Shown here one piece after another: positions 55,842 through 64,000 of a stretch of DNA of 64,000 nucleotides (position 1 is its first letter; every line of letters starts with the position of its first letter). The notes under the pieces were generated by a model that saw only the letters and a list, made by a program, of their open reading frames with translations, was not told where the DNA came from and did no database searches. Source of the stretch: Lysobacterales bacterium (GTDB lineage Bacteria; Pseudomonadota; Gammaproteobacteria; Xanthomonadales; SZUA-5); the NCBI GenBank assembly GCA_022844165.1, contig JALHMH010000007.1:1-64000 (forward strand), read 5' to 3'. The position numbers and the translations under genes are program-made.

Positions 55842-56510
55842 TCACCACGGCAAACGTGTGCCATTGGCATGCCAGAACGTACCGGTCTGGGCATGTCCCA
55901 GGTTGTCGATCTGATTGAGCAACTGTGCGGCCGACTCGTCGGCGCTCACATCGCCGCTGCCGCCCGTCATGTCCGTCCGTACGAAACCAGGATGCAGCAG
56001 AAACACCGAGATGCCGCGGTTTTTTAGATCAAGAGCCAACGTTTTGCCCATCATATTCATCGCCGCTTTGCTCATCCGATAGCCGTAATAACCGCCAGAG
56101 CTGTTGTCTTCAACCGATCCCATCCGGCTGGTGATCAGCGCCAACTTGCTGCCTTCGCGCAGCGACGGCATCAGGGACTCGGCCAACACCAGTGGCGCCA
56201 GAGCATTGACCTCGAATTGCCGGCGGATGCCGTCCAACTTCGTCGCGACGTTGCCAAACATTTCGCGATCGAGCACGCCTGCGTTGAGGATGGCGCGATC
56301 GACGATTCGGCCAGCCACAGCCTCAGCAACCCGCGCCACACCGGCCGTCGACGTGAGTTCGATATCCGATATAACCTCAACACCCAGAGAACCCAAAGCT
56401 TCGCTCGGGGAACGGCATACCGCTACAACATCATCGCCGCGGGCTTTCGATAGCTTGCTCATCGAAAACCCAATGCCGCGCGCAGCGCCGGTGATCAAAG
56501 TAACGGACAT
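55842..56510 (-). CDS. Short-chain dehydrogenase/reductase (SDR)
   Basis: The protein has 222 residues. NAD(P)-binding TGAARGIGFSMSKL, the NAG motif (ILNAGVLDREMF), catalytic serine in LALITSRMGS and the YxxxK site GYYGYRMSKAAM are present, so it should be an active oxidoreductase. The closest functional relatives are sugar- or carbonyl-reductase SDRs such as YciK or CsgA-like proteins. GAGGAG lies 7 bases before ATG 56510, which decides it over 56513. It is convergent with the coupled envelope pair and divergent from hemF. Substrate unknown. Confidence 0.87.
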   Translation of the reverse strand: MSVTLITGAARGIGFSMSKLSKARGDDVVAVCRSPSEALGSLGVEVISDIELTSTAGVARVAEAVAGRIVDRAILNAGVLDREMFGNVATKLDGIRRQFEVNALAPLVLAESLMPSLREGSKLALITSRMGSVEDNSSGGYYGYRMSKAAMNMMGKTLALDLKNRGISVFLLHPGFVRTDMTGGSGDVSADESAAQLLNQIDNLGHAQTGTFWHANGTRLPW

Positions 56511-56660
56511 CATTTGCTCCTCGAATCGAGTTGAATGACCTGCAGCGAACCGATCGTCAATATTGACCCCATCCCATGATATTGACCAGCATCCAGCGCA
56601 CAAACTGTGCGTCACCGCCACACTGTGCTTTCCTACCGCAATGCCGAACCGAAGCGAATT

Positions 56661-57554
56661 ATGGATATTGAAGCCGTCAGAGCCTACTTGATGAACCTGC
56701 AGGACCGCATTTGTGCCGCCCTGGAGGCACACGAACCGAACGCGCGTTTCGCCGAAGACCGGTGGCAGCGCGACGAAGGCGGCGGTGGGCGCACGCGCGT
56801 GTTGAAACGCGGCGCAGTGTTCGAACAAGCCGGCATTGGGTTCTCCGATGTTCATGGCCACTCGCTCCCGGCCAGCGCCAGCGCCCATCGTCCCGAGATC
56901 GCCGGGCGCAGTTTTCGCGCGCTCGGTGTGTCCTTGGTTTTACACCCGAACAATCCGTACCTGCCGACAACACACATGAACGTGCGCGTGTTCTCTGCCG
57001 GTGACGTTTTCTGGTTCGGTGGTGGCTTCGATCTGACGCCGTTTTATCCGATCGACGAGGACATCGCGCACTGGCATCGCACCGCACATGAGCTTTCGGC
57101 ACCTTTTGGTGCGGATGTGTATGCGCGCTACAAGCGCTGGTGCGATGAGTACTTTTATCTCAAACATCGAGGCGAGACGCGCGGTGTGGGCGGTTTGTTT
57201 TTCGATGACTTGTCCATGCCCGACTTTACCGCAGCATTCGCCTATCAGCGCGCAGTCGGCGATGGGTTTCTCGATGCCTATCTGCCGATTGTAGAACGTC
57301 GTAAGAACACACCGTTTGGGTCTCGCGAACGCGAGTTCCAGCGCTATCGTCGCGGACGTTATGTGGAATTCAACCTGGTGTGGGATCGCGGCACGCTGTT
57401 CGGCCTGCAATCGGGCGGTCGCACCGAATCGATACTGATGTCGCTGCCACCTGAAGTGCGATTCGAGTACGGCTATGCGCCAGAGCCAGGCAGCGTGGAA
57501 GCGAAATTGAACGACTACCTGCGGCCACGCGATTGGCTTGCGGAATTGTCGTGA
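56661..57554 (+). CDS. hemF: Oxygen-dependent coproporphyrinogen III oxidase
   Basis: HemF (297 residues) converts coproporphyrinogen III to protoporphyrinogen IX with oxygen. Conserved blocks: [14 protein letters not shown] (near the active site), [51 protein letters not shown], and [24 protein letters not shown]. Length equals the family norm (about 299). I start at ATG 56661 with a poor ribosome-binding site; the 56607 frame is longer without support. The stop overlaps the rluA-like start (GTGA). Confidence 0.96.
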   Translation: MDIEAVRAYLMNLQDRICAALEAHEPNARFAEDRWQRDEGGGGRTRVLKRGAVFEQAGIGFSDVHGHSLPASASAHRPEIAGRSFRALGVSLVLHPNNPYLPTTHMNVRVFSAGDVFWFGGGFDLTPFYPIDEDIAHWHRTAHELSAPFGADVYARYKRWCDEYFYLKHRGETRGVGGLFFDDLSMPDFTAAFAYQRAVGDGFLDAYLPIVERRKNTPFGSREREFQRYRRGRYVEFNLVWDRGTLFGLQSGGRTESILMSLPPEVRFEYGYAPEPGSVEAKLNDYLRPRDWLAELS

Positions 57555-58198
57555 TCGAAGTGCTGGCGCTCACCGAGCGTTTTGTCGCGCTCAATAAGCC
57601 GGCCGGCATCACGGTGATTCCAGCGCGGGATGAAGCGCCGGGGCAGGCGCTCAGGCAGCGCGCGGAGATCGAGCTGGGGCGGCCGCTGTGGGTCGTGCAT
57701 CGCCTGGATCGAGATACCAGTGGCGTGCTGTTGTTTGCGCTCGATGCCGATGCGCATCGCCAATTGAATCTGGCCTTCGAGCGCGGCCGCGTGGAGAAAA
57801 CCTATCTTGCGTGGGTGGCCGGCGTGCCCGAACCACCGAAGGGTCGGATCGACGGTGCATTGCACGCTGCCCGGAAGGGCAAAATGCGTCCGGCGCTGCC
57901 GGGTGAGCCGGGCGCCAAAGCCGCCGCCACGCGATACGCGATTGACCGTCTTTCGATGCACCAGCAGCAGCCCATCAGCTGCCTGCGTTGTTGGCCGGAA
58001 ACCGGCCGACAGCATCAGATTCGCGTCCACCTGCGCAGCATTGGTCACCCGATCCTAGGCGACGCCGTCTATGGAAAGACCGTGCAATCCTGGGCCCCAC
58101 GATGTCTGCTGCACGCTCAGCGTATTGTCGTACCGGCCGTCGGCGCTTTAGCGCCGATGAACATCGAAGCACCATCGCCGCCGGACTTCGATTGCTGA
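57551..58198 (+). CDS. RluA-family pseudouridine synthase
   Basis: The protein has 215 residues and makes pseudouridine in RNA. The catalytic aspartate lies in [18 protein letters not shown], and [25 protein letters not shown] is the second signature. It lacks an S4 domain, so it resembles RluA (23S rRNA 746 and tRNA 32) rather than RluC/RluD. GTG 57551 overlaps the hemF stop, so it is coupled to it; a longer frame from 57533 is a shadow. It converges on the RND pump with an 8-base gap. Confidence 0.88.
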   Translation: MIEVLALTERFVALNKPAGITVIPARDEAPGQALRQRAEIELGRPLWVVHRLDRDTSGVLLFALDADAHRQLNLAFERGRVEKTYLAWVAGVPEPPKGRIDGALHAARKGKMRPALPGEPGAKAAATRYAIDRLSMHQQQPISCLRCWPETGRQHQIRVHLRSIGHPILGDAVYGKTVQSWAPRCLLHAQRIVVPAVGALAPMNIEAPSPPDFDC

Positions 58199-58206
58199 CC
58201 TCGTTT

Positions 58207-61200
58207 TCAAGCGGCTGCGGCGTGCGCGCGCGGTTCTGGAACAGCGCCGCACTCTTCGATGGCGGGGGGTAGCAGCTTGTACATCACCGGCGTCACCAAC
58301 CGCGCCAATATCGTCGATGAAATCAGCCCGCCGATAATCACCCAGGCCATCGGCGAATACATGCCGACCTGTTGAATCGCCAGCGGCAGCAGGCCGCCGA
58401 TGGCTGTCGCGCTGGTCAGCAATATCGGCAAGAAGCGGATCTCTCCGGCCTGCTCAACGGCTTCGTCGATCGATAGACCTTGCGCGCGCAGCTGGTTGGT
58501 AAAATCGACCAGCAATATCGAGTTTTTGATCTCGATTCCAACCAGCGCGATGAACCCGATCATCGCCACAAACGACAAGCTGTAACCCGTGAGAAACAGC
58601 GCTACCAATCCACCCAGTACACCCAGCGGAATGACCGTGGCCACGATCAGCGTCGAGCGGAAGCTGCCGAATTCGAGTACCAGTACGGCGAGGATTCCGA
58701 AGAGCGCAACCAACATCGCAGCGCCCAGGCCCTGAAAACTCTCCTGTCGACTTTCAACTTCGCCTGCTGCCTGATAGCGATACCCGCGTGGCCAGTCCAT
58801 CTCGTCCAGCTTCGCCAGCACATCGCGCGTTACTTTATCGGTGTTGAATCCCGTTTGCGTGAACGCACTCAGGATCACAGTGCGCTCGCGATTGAAGCGC
58901 TGGATCTGCGGCGGCGAGCGATCGAACTCCAGTTTCGCCAACTGCGAACTGGGCAGAAGTTCACCCGAGAGCGACGGAATGCGCACCTGATCGAGTTGCT
59001 CCAACGTGGGGCGACCATCAATCGGCGTACGCACGACGATGTCATAGCTCTCGCCATCGCGATCGCGATATTGCCCTGCGGTGACGCCGCTGACCGCGAG
59101 GCGCACGGCACGATCGAACTCGGCGCTGGGTACGCCGAGCAGGCCCGCCTTTTCGGCGTCCAGCTGCAGTTTGAGGTCCGTTCGATCGAGTTTTAGCGGA
59201 TTGTCGACATCGCGAGTGCCGGGTGTTGCCTTGACGATCGTCTCCACCTCTCCGGCCAGACGCTTGAGCACATCGAGATCGCTACCAAGGACGCGAATCG
59301 CGATGGGCGCGTCGATCGGCGGGCCGTTCTCGAACTCTTTGATGACGATGCGTGCGTTCGGGTATTCGCCGAACTTTGCGCGCAGCCCATCAATGAAAGC
59401 CGGCGTCTCATCCGGGTCATAACGTTTCACCTGCGCATAAACTTCCGCGAGGTTGGACGCTTGTTCCTGCGGAATGATGTTGTAGTAGATCTTGGGATTA
59501 CCCTTGCCGAGGTTGCTGAACCACAGATCGATTTCTTCGCTCGCAGCCAGTTCTTCCTCGACGAAACGCAGCGCGCGGTCGGTCTCTTCGAGGCTCGAAC
59601 CGTTGGGCGCGGTGATGGTGATCATGAACTGCGGCGTATCCGCTTTCGGGAACAAGCTAAAGCCGACGACCGGTAACAAGCCCAAGGAGAGCACGAACAA
59701 ACCAAGCGCACCGACGACCGTCAGTTTCGGGTGAGCCAGGGACCAGTGCAGCAGCGGTCGATAAAAAGTGTGGATGCCGCGCATCACCGCTTGCAGCGCC
59801 GCGTTGCCCTCCTTTGGTTCGTGGCGCGACAGAATTCGCGATGCGAGAAACGGGATGATGGTCAACGCAACGAGCAGCGAGGCGAGCACGGTAAAGACGA
59901 CAGCCATCGGCAGAACGCGGATGAACTGCCCGGCCGTGCCCGGCAATGCCAGCAGCGGCAGGAACGCAAAGATCAGCGTTCCCGTGCAGCCCAGTATCGC
60001 AACCAGGATTTGCTGCGTGGCTTTGAGAGCAGCTTCCTCGCGGCTATAGCCATCGCGCAAAAAACGCGAAATGTTTTCCACAACCACGATCGAATCGTCG
60101 ACCAACAGCCCCAGCGCCACCACGAAGCCGGCGATCGACAGCTGATTGAGCGAGTAGCCGATCGCGTACAAACCAGCAAGGCCGATGGCCAGCGACAATG
60201 GAATCGAGATCATCACCAGGCTCGCGGCACGAAGGCCCAGCGGCAGCAGCGTGATCGACACGAGGCCAATGGCAATCACGAAATCCAGGCCGAGGCGATT
60301 GAGTCGATTTTCGACGTTCGTGCTTTGCCGAAAGCCGCGTTCGAGCCTGATCCGAGCTGGAAGATCCTTTTCGAATCGGTCGAGCGCGCGATCAATGCGC
60401 TCCTGCATATCAAAGATATTGACACCGTCTTTCTGGTTTGCCGTAACGAACACCGCGCGCTGCCCGGAGAATCGCCCCAGATAACGTTGTTCTGCGGTAT
60501 CCCACTTCACGCTGGCGATGTCCTGCACGCGTATCGTGCGTCCTTCCGAGGAATTGACCACCGTTGAGCGGACTTGATCGAGCGAGGCGTAGGCGCCGGA
60601 GGTTTTCAGTGCGAACGAACGCGCGCCGATATCGATGCTGCCGGCAGGAATGTTGGCGTTATCGCTCTGTACGGCTTGAATGACTTGCCCCGGCGTCAGA
60701 CCAAGCTCAGCGATGCGCTTAAGATCCAGCGCCACGCGCAGTTCGCGCTCGGGATAAGCCCAGCTCTCTGCGGTGCGAATGCCGGGAAGCGTCTTCAACA
60801 GATCTTTGAGTTCGCGTGCGAGCGTCTCCAGCTCTGCGTATGGCGCGTCGTCGCTGACCACCGCCATCTGTACGATATTGACGAGGCCTGGATTGATTTT
60901 CTTGATTTCGAGCGTGACGATTTCCGCTGGCAACTCTGGGCGCAGTGCGTTGACTTCGCGCAAGACCTCCTCGTATTTGCGATCCACATCAATGCCGGCA
61001 ATGAACTCAGGCACGATCACCACGACGCCGTCGGCACTCGTTGAGTTCATCAGCTTGATGTCGTCGAGCTCCGCGAGTCGATCTTCGATCGGTTTGGCGA
61101 CGAGTCGCTCCATCTCCACCGGATCGCCGCCGGGCAGGATGGCCGAAATGACAAACGCCGGAATCGGAAAGTACGGATCTTCGGAACGCGCAATCGAGTT

Positions 61201-61287
61201 GAAACTGTAAATGCCGATAGCCACCAGGCCGAAAAACGCGATCAGCGTGAAGGGGTAGCGCTTGATGGGAAATTCGAGGAGGCTCAT
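58207..61287 (-). CDS. RND-family multidrug efflux pump (inner-membrane permease)
   Basis: This is a 1026-residue proton/drug antiporter of the HAE1 (AcrB-like) type: N-terminal helix PFTLIAFFGLVAIGIYSFNSI, two large periplasmic loops, the TM4 pair LGLLVDDSIVVVENISR (aspartates in the proton relay), and TM10 IALVGIEIKNSILLVDFTNQL with the conserved lysine. It groups with TriC/MexK-like shorter pumps by appearance. It is the last gene of the tolC-adaptor-pump operon, starting 39 bases after the adaptor. Substrates cannot be stated from sequence. Confidence 0.92.
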   Translation of the reverse strand: MSLLEFPIKRYPFTLIAFFGLVAIGIYSFNSIARSEDPYFPIPAFVISAILPGGDPVEMERLVAKPIEDRLAELDDIKLMNSTSADGVVVIVPEFIAGIDVDRKYEEVLREVNALRPELPAEIVTLEIKKINPGLVNIVQMAVVSDDAPYAELETLARELKDLLKTLPGIRTAESWAYPERELRVALDLKRIAELGLTPGQVIQAVQSDNANIPAGSIDIGARSFALKTSGAYASLDQVRSTVVNSSEGRTIRVQDIASVKWDTAEQRYLGRFSGQRAVFVTANQKDGVNIFDMQERIDRALDRFEKDLPARIRLERGFRQSTNVENRLNRLGLDFVIAIGLVSITLLPLGLRAASLVMISIPLSLAIGLAGLYAIGYSLNQLSIAGFVVALGLLVDDSIVVVENISRFLRDGYSREEAALKATQQILVAILGCTGTLIFAFLPLLALPGTAGQFIRVLPMAVVFTVLASLLVALTIIPFLASRILSRHEPKEGNAALQAVMRGIHTFYRPLLHWSLAHPKLTVVGALGLFVLSLGLLPVVGFSLFPKADTPQFMITITAPNGSSLEETDRALRFVEEELAASEEIDLWFSNLGKGNPKIYYNIIPQEQASNLAEVYAQVKRYDPDETPAFIDGLRAKFGEYPNARIVIKEFENGPPIDAPIAIRVLGSDLDVLKRLAGEVETIVKATPGTRDVDNPLKLDRTDLKLQLDAEKAGLLGVPSAEFDRAVRLAVSGVTAGQYRDRDGESYDIVVRTPIDGRPTLEQLDQVRIPSLSGELLPSSQLAKLEFDRSPPQIQRFNRERTVILSAFTQTGFNTDKVTRDVLAKLDEMDWPRGYRYQAAGEVESRQESFQGLGAAMLVALFGILAVLVLEFGSFRSTLIVATVIPLGVLGGLVALFLTGYSLSFVAMIGFIALVGIEIKNSILLVDFTNQLRAQGLSIDEAVEQAGEIRFLPILLTSATAIGGLLPLAIQQVGMYSPMAWVIIGGLISSTILARLVTPVMYKLLPPAIEECGAVPEPRAHAAAA

Positions 61288-61326
61288 GGTGTTTTTTGGT
61301 TCGGGTTGCGGGCGGGTGGCAGACGG

Positions 61327-62358
61327 CTACTTCAAAATGCGGACTCGCTTCCCATCCTCCACATAGGCCGCGCCATCCGTGACCACACGGGTGCCCTCGT
61401 CGACACCACTGTTGAGCGCAATCAGGTCGCCGTCGATGAATGCGATCTCGATCGGCGTTCGTTTGACCACTTCGCCTTCGACCACGAAAACGCTGGCGCG
61501 GTCGCGATCGCCTTCGATAACCGATGCGATCGGGATGCGCACAAGACGACCCGCGCTGGCGCTGGCCGGCACCAGACTAACGCGACCAACAAGACCGCTT
61601 CGCAAGCTCTTGTGATGACTGGCAACCGCCAGCTCGACATCGAACAGGCCGCTCTTGGGATCTGCGGCGGCAGGCAATCGTGTGACTTTGGCCTCGACGT
61701 CCTCGCCAGGCAGCGCATCGAAGCGGAGGCGCGCAACGTCACCGAATGCCACTTGCACGACGTCGCGATCCGAAAGGCTGACGTTCATGACGAACCCGGC
61801 TTCAGCGCTGCCGACGATCAGAACCGGCGCGCCAGGCGCGACGGTCTCGCTGTTCTCCGCCAACTTGCGCAGCACGACGCCATTGCCGGGCGCAGAAATG
61901 ATGGCAGTGCTCTTGTTGAAACGTGTTGCCTTGAGGCTCTGGGCGGCCATTTCCCGCTGCGTGCGCAAATCTTGCAATGCTTCCAGCGGAATCACCTGTT
62001 CCTGAAATAGCCGCTCACCGCGCTCCAAATCGCGTTGTGCTTTCGCCAGCATCTGCTGTGTTTGTTCCACCTGGCTGCCAATTTCGGCGAGTTCCAGCTC
62101 GGCAAGCACCTGGCCCTTGCTCACCGGCTGCCCTTCGTCGACCAGAATTTTGGCGATCACACCGCCGATCTTGAATGCAAGCCGGGTTTCATCCTTGTAG
62201 CGAAGTACGCCGCTGGCGCGAATCGTGGGTGCCGCCGGACCGCTGGTGGCACTGGCGACGCGCACCGAAAGCACGCGCTCCGATTCGGTTTGCACGGCAT
62301 TGCCGTTGCTGCATCCGGCCAGAACGGCGGCCGCGAGCATCGTCAGTATGCGGATCAT
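61327..62358 (-). CDS. RND efflux periplasmic adaptor lipoprotein
   Basis: The protein has 343 residues. The signal ends in a lipobox (MIRILTMLAAAVLAGCS), so it is a lipoprotein, as many AcrA-type adaptors are. It has a lipoyl half (LAFKIGGVIAKILVDEGQPVSKGQVLAELE), an alpha-hairpin (AEIGSQVEQTQQMLAKAQRDLERGERLFQEQ), the second half (SAPGNGVVLRKLAENSETVAPGAPVLIV) and membrane-proximal beta domains. ATG 62358 overlaps the stop of the TolC gene (ATGA). It bridges the RND pump and TolC channel. Confidence 0.9.
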   Translation of the reverse strand: MIRILTMLAAAVLAGCSNGNAVQTESERVLSVRVASATSGPAAPTIRASGVLRYKDETRLAFKIGGVIAKILVDEGQPVSKGQVLAELELAEIGSQVEQTQQMLAKAQRDLERGERLFQEQVIPLEALQDLRTQREMAAQSLKATRFNKSTAIISAPGNGVVLRKLAENSETVAPGAPVLIVGSAEAGFVMNVSLSDRDVVQVAFGDVARLRFDALPGEDVEAKVTRLPAAADPKSGLFDVELAVASHHKSLRSGLVGRVSLVPASASAGRLVRIPIASVIEGDRDRASVFVVEGEVVKRTPIEIAFIDGDLIALNSGVDEGTRVVTDGAAYVEDGKRVRILK

Positions 62359-63779
62359 GGTTGCGCTCCTTGCGTGGGTATGGCCAGCGCGGCCGATAAC
62401 TCGGCCAACCGCACCAGCGCAGAAAATCGGGTCAGGTTATCGTTGAGTTCGGCGCTGGTGAGCGCTGTGCGTGCGTCGATGAATTCCACCTGGGCAATGG
62501 AGCCCGCGTCGCGCTTCTTGCTGGCGATGCGAAATCCCTCTTCGGCGGCAATTCGTCGCGCATTGGCCGTGTCCAGCGAGCGCAGTGCCGTGCGCAGCCG
62601 ATCGGCGGCCTGGCGCACATCCAGCGCGATCCGATTGGCGAGGTCCTGTCGCTCAGTTTCCGCCGCTTCCAATTGCGCAGCCGCCGCTGATACGGCCGCG
62701 TGGCGTGCTCCGAAGTCGAAGACCGTCCAGTTCAACACCACCGAGGCGATCGCATAGTTCTCGCCGCTGCCGAATCCATAGCTCTCACCCTGGATGCCCG
62801 CATCCATCGCGAACGCCAACGTTGGCTTATAGGCTGCACGCTGCACATCGAGCCGGGCTTGCGAAGCGCGCGTGGCTGCATCCAGTTGCCGTAGTTCGTC
62901 GCGCTGCGTAAGACCCTTGGCTTCGAAGCGCGCATTGTCTGTTGCATCCAGGGCGCTGGCGAGCGAGCCGAGCGTTCGGCGTGCCAGGGCACCGGGCTCG
63001 GGCGTGGCAACTCGCTCGATCGTGTGGTCCAGGTCGCGATTCAACAGGAAGTTCAGATAGCTCTGCGCCAGTTCGAGCTGATTGGTCGCATCGAACGTCT
63101 GCTGTTCGACCGCGAGCACCTCGGCTTTGGCCCGCAGGACCTGATCGAGCGTCACTTTACCGTTGTCGAACAGGACCTGGTTCACGCGCTGGTTTTCGAC
63201 CAGCAGCGTCGCGCTGGCTTCGACAATCTGAATTGCTTCGCAGGCGCTCAGAAAATCCAGATAGGCAACTTCGACATCGCGGTCGAGGCGCCTCGCAAGT
63301 GCATCCCGTCCAGCATCCGCGACCTCCACACCCGCGCGCGCAGTGCGAATCCCGGCGCCGATCGCGGGTGCGTAAATCGGTTGCGACAGACTGAGTCTGG
63401 TGTCCTGCTCACGCTCGCGCAAGAACGCAATCTCCTGGTTGGCGATGTCGCTGAAGCGCGCCGCCTGGCCCTGCGCACGCAGCAGCTCATTGAGCGTTCG
63501 GTATGCGGGATTGACCAGATCGCCAACGGGCAATGATTGAACGCGACCGCCTCGTGCGCGCGAGTAGCGTGCGCTGAGCGACACGATCGGACGAAACCCA
63601 GCCTGAGCCTGATCGAGTGCGGCGCTGGCTGCGGCGACGTCCAGTTGTGCCCCGCGCAGCGCCAGATTGCTCGCGCGAGCGTCTGCTTGTAGCGCTGCGA
63701 TCGTGCTCTCATAGTCGACCGCCTGGGCAGCGTTGGTCGCGAAAAAAAGGACCGCAATAAGTTTTCGGCAAGTTGTCAT
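62355..63779 (-). CDS. TolC-family outer-membrane channel
   Basis: The protein has 474 residues, first gene of the efflux operon, with a signal peptide (MTTCRKLIAVLFFATNAAQA). Two TolC repeats, each a helical pair and beta strands, are visible: NLALRGAQLDVAAASAALDQAQAGFRPIVSLSARYSRA and later DLANRIALDVRQAADRLRTALRSL. The trimeric channel spans the outer membrane and periplasm. The upstream 57-base gap to the TetR stop must hold the promoter; TTGACC (63822-63827) with a poor -10 is the best I see. The TetR-type gene ending there is on the same strand, upstream of the operon. Confidence 0.88.
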   Translation of the reverse strand: MTTCRKLIAVLFFATNAAQAVDYESTIAALQADARASNLALRGAQLDVAAASAALDQAQAGFRPIVSLSARYSRARGGRVQSLPVGDLVNPAYRTLNELLRAQGQAARFSDIANQEIAFLREREQDTRLSLSQPIYAPAIGAGIRTARAGVEVADAGRDALARRLDRDVEVAYLDFLSACEAIQIVEASATLLVENQRVNQVLFDNGKVTLDQVLRAKAEVLAVEQQTFDATNQLELAQSYLNFLLNRDLDHTIERVATPEPGALARRTLGSLASALDATDNARFEAKGLTQRDELRQLDAATRASQARLDVQRAAYKPTLAFAMDAGIQGESYGFGSGENYAIASVVLNWTVFDFGARHAAVSAAAAQLEAAETERQDLANRIALDVRQAADRLRTALRSLDTANARRIAAEEGFRIASKKRDAGSIAQVEFIDARTALTSAELNDNLTRFSALVRLAELSAALAIPTQGAQP

Positions 63780-63836
63780 GGTTTCGTTAAACGTGCAATC
63801 GTTAGACAGTTGTCATTTCTTGGTCAAATAAAAGTG

Positions 63837-64000
63837 TCAATCGAGCACGGCGCCGGGCGCCATTCCGAGTCCGGCCAGCCGCAGGGCCTGTTCGACCAGT
63901 TGCTGCGAACTGATGCCGTCGGCGGCGAGCATGTTCGCTTTGGTCGCGGCGATTTGAATGATCCCGTGCATGAAACCCCACAGCGTCATTGCCGTCAGAT
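63837..64000 (-). CDS. TetR-family regulator, C-terminal end (5' truncated)
   Basis: The last 53 codons (in-frame from 63998) of a regulator whose start lies beyond the window. The residues LTAMTLWGFMHGIIQIAAT and the following helices (LRLAGLGMAPGAVLD ending) match the C-terminal ligand-binding/dimer domain of TetR-type repressors, where the WGFMHG helix is common. It lies directly upstream of the tolC-adaptor-pump operon, same strand, so it probably regulates this pump. The DNA-binding domain is not in view. Confidence 0.75.
   Translation of the reverse strand, partial: LTAMTLWGFMHGIIQIAATKANMLAADGISSQQLVEQALRLAGLGMAPGAVLD

Noticed and set aside
63799..63827. Promoter and GACA/TGTC operator for the efflux operon
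   Set aside because: The -35 TTGACC is fair, but the -10 TAACGA matches poorly and the dyad (63805-63814) has only 4-base arms.
1..64000. CRISPR arrays, prophage, transposons and biosynthetic gene clusters
   Set aside because: No regular repeats, integrase, transposase, phage structural genes or PKS/NRPS modules were seen in any part of the window.

Overview
The window is about 64 kb of GC-rich, gene-dense chromosome. It most resembles a gammaproteobacterium of the order Lysobacterales (Xanthomonadales), perhaps close to Dokdonella, Ahniella or Rudaea. That placement is inferred from gene content: an ECF sigma factor coupled to a Ser/Thr kinase with a TPR-type tail, a secreted protein with a FANGFE motif, IPTL-like C-terminal anchors, a PilH-type regulator, TamA/TamB, and an SAH riboswitch before ahcY. 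I see no phage genes, insertion sequences, CRISPR array, rRNA operon or replication origin. Most of it reads as ordinary core chromosome with some accessory envelope and signalling genes.

Layout. 1-5.8 kb: the 3' end of an NAD-type isocitrate dehydrogenase, pilH, an AcuI/YhdH reductase, a two-domain acetyltransferase, uvrB and a FimT-like pseudopilin. 5.8-11.2 kb: a signalling block with the ECF sigma factor and kinase pair, a small outer-membrane barrel and a membrane GGDEF protein. 11.3-19 kb: transketolase, then coupled tamA-tamB. 19-27.6 kb: MipA-like protein plus HAD phosphatase, yebC, a DUF4394-like surface protein, ahcY with its riboswitch, a FadL-like porin, thiD and fbp. 27.7-32.1 kb: a four-gene MacAB-like ABC exporter. 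32.5-34.3 kb: tRNA-Ser(GGA), SRP RNA, a small envelope protein and a class D beta-lactamase homologue that has lost its catalytic residues. 34.5-45 kb: rep, an SRPBCC/GyrI-like membrane protein, gcvH, a DUF2064 protein, a DUF962 protein, an MFS transporter, queC, zapE, a GNAT acetyltransferase and rlmD. 45-50 kb: a receiver-Hpt protein, secreted proteins, and a cysteine amidohydrolase near two PuuE-like deacetylases. 50-64 kb: tyrA with a CBS protein, an M13 peptidase, a pair of coupled envelope proteins, an SDR, hemF-rluA, and a complete tripartite RND efflux operon beside the end of a TetR-type regulator.

Many same-strand neighbours overlap by 4 or 5 bases (ATGA, GTGA or TGATG): ECF/kinase, tamA/tamB, MipA/HAD, MFS/queC, GNAT/zapE, deacetylase 1/2, CBS/tyrA, the envelope pair, hemF/rluA and TolC/adaptor. 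This points to widespread translational coupling.

The items most worth following up are the OXA-fold pseudoenzyme with exactly two cysteines placed at its former active site, the ureide-hydrolase-like trio, the SAH riboswitch, the coupled envelope pair, the receiver-Hpt protein, the possible lipid anchor on TamA, and an 18-bp inverted repeat between uvrB and fimT. I found no clearly new multigene defence or biosynthetic system.
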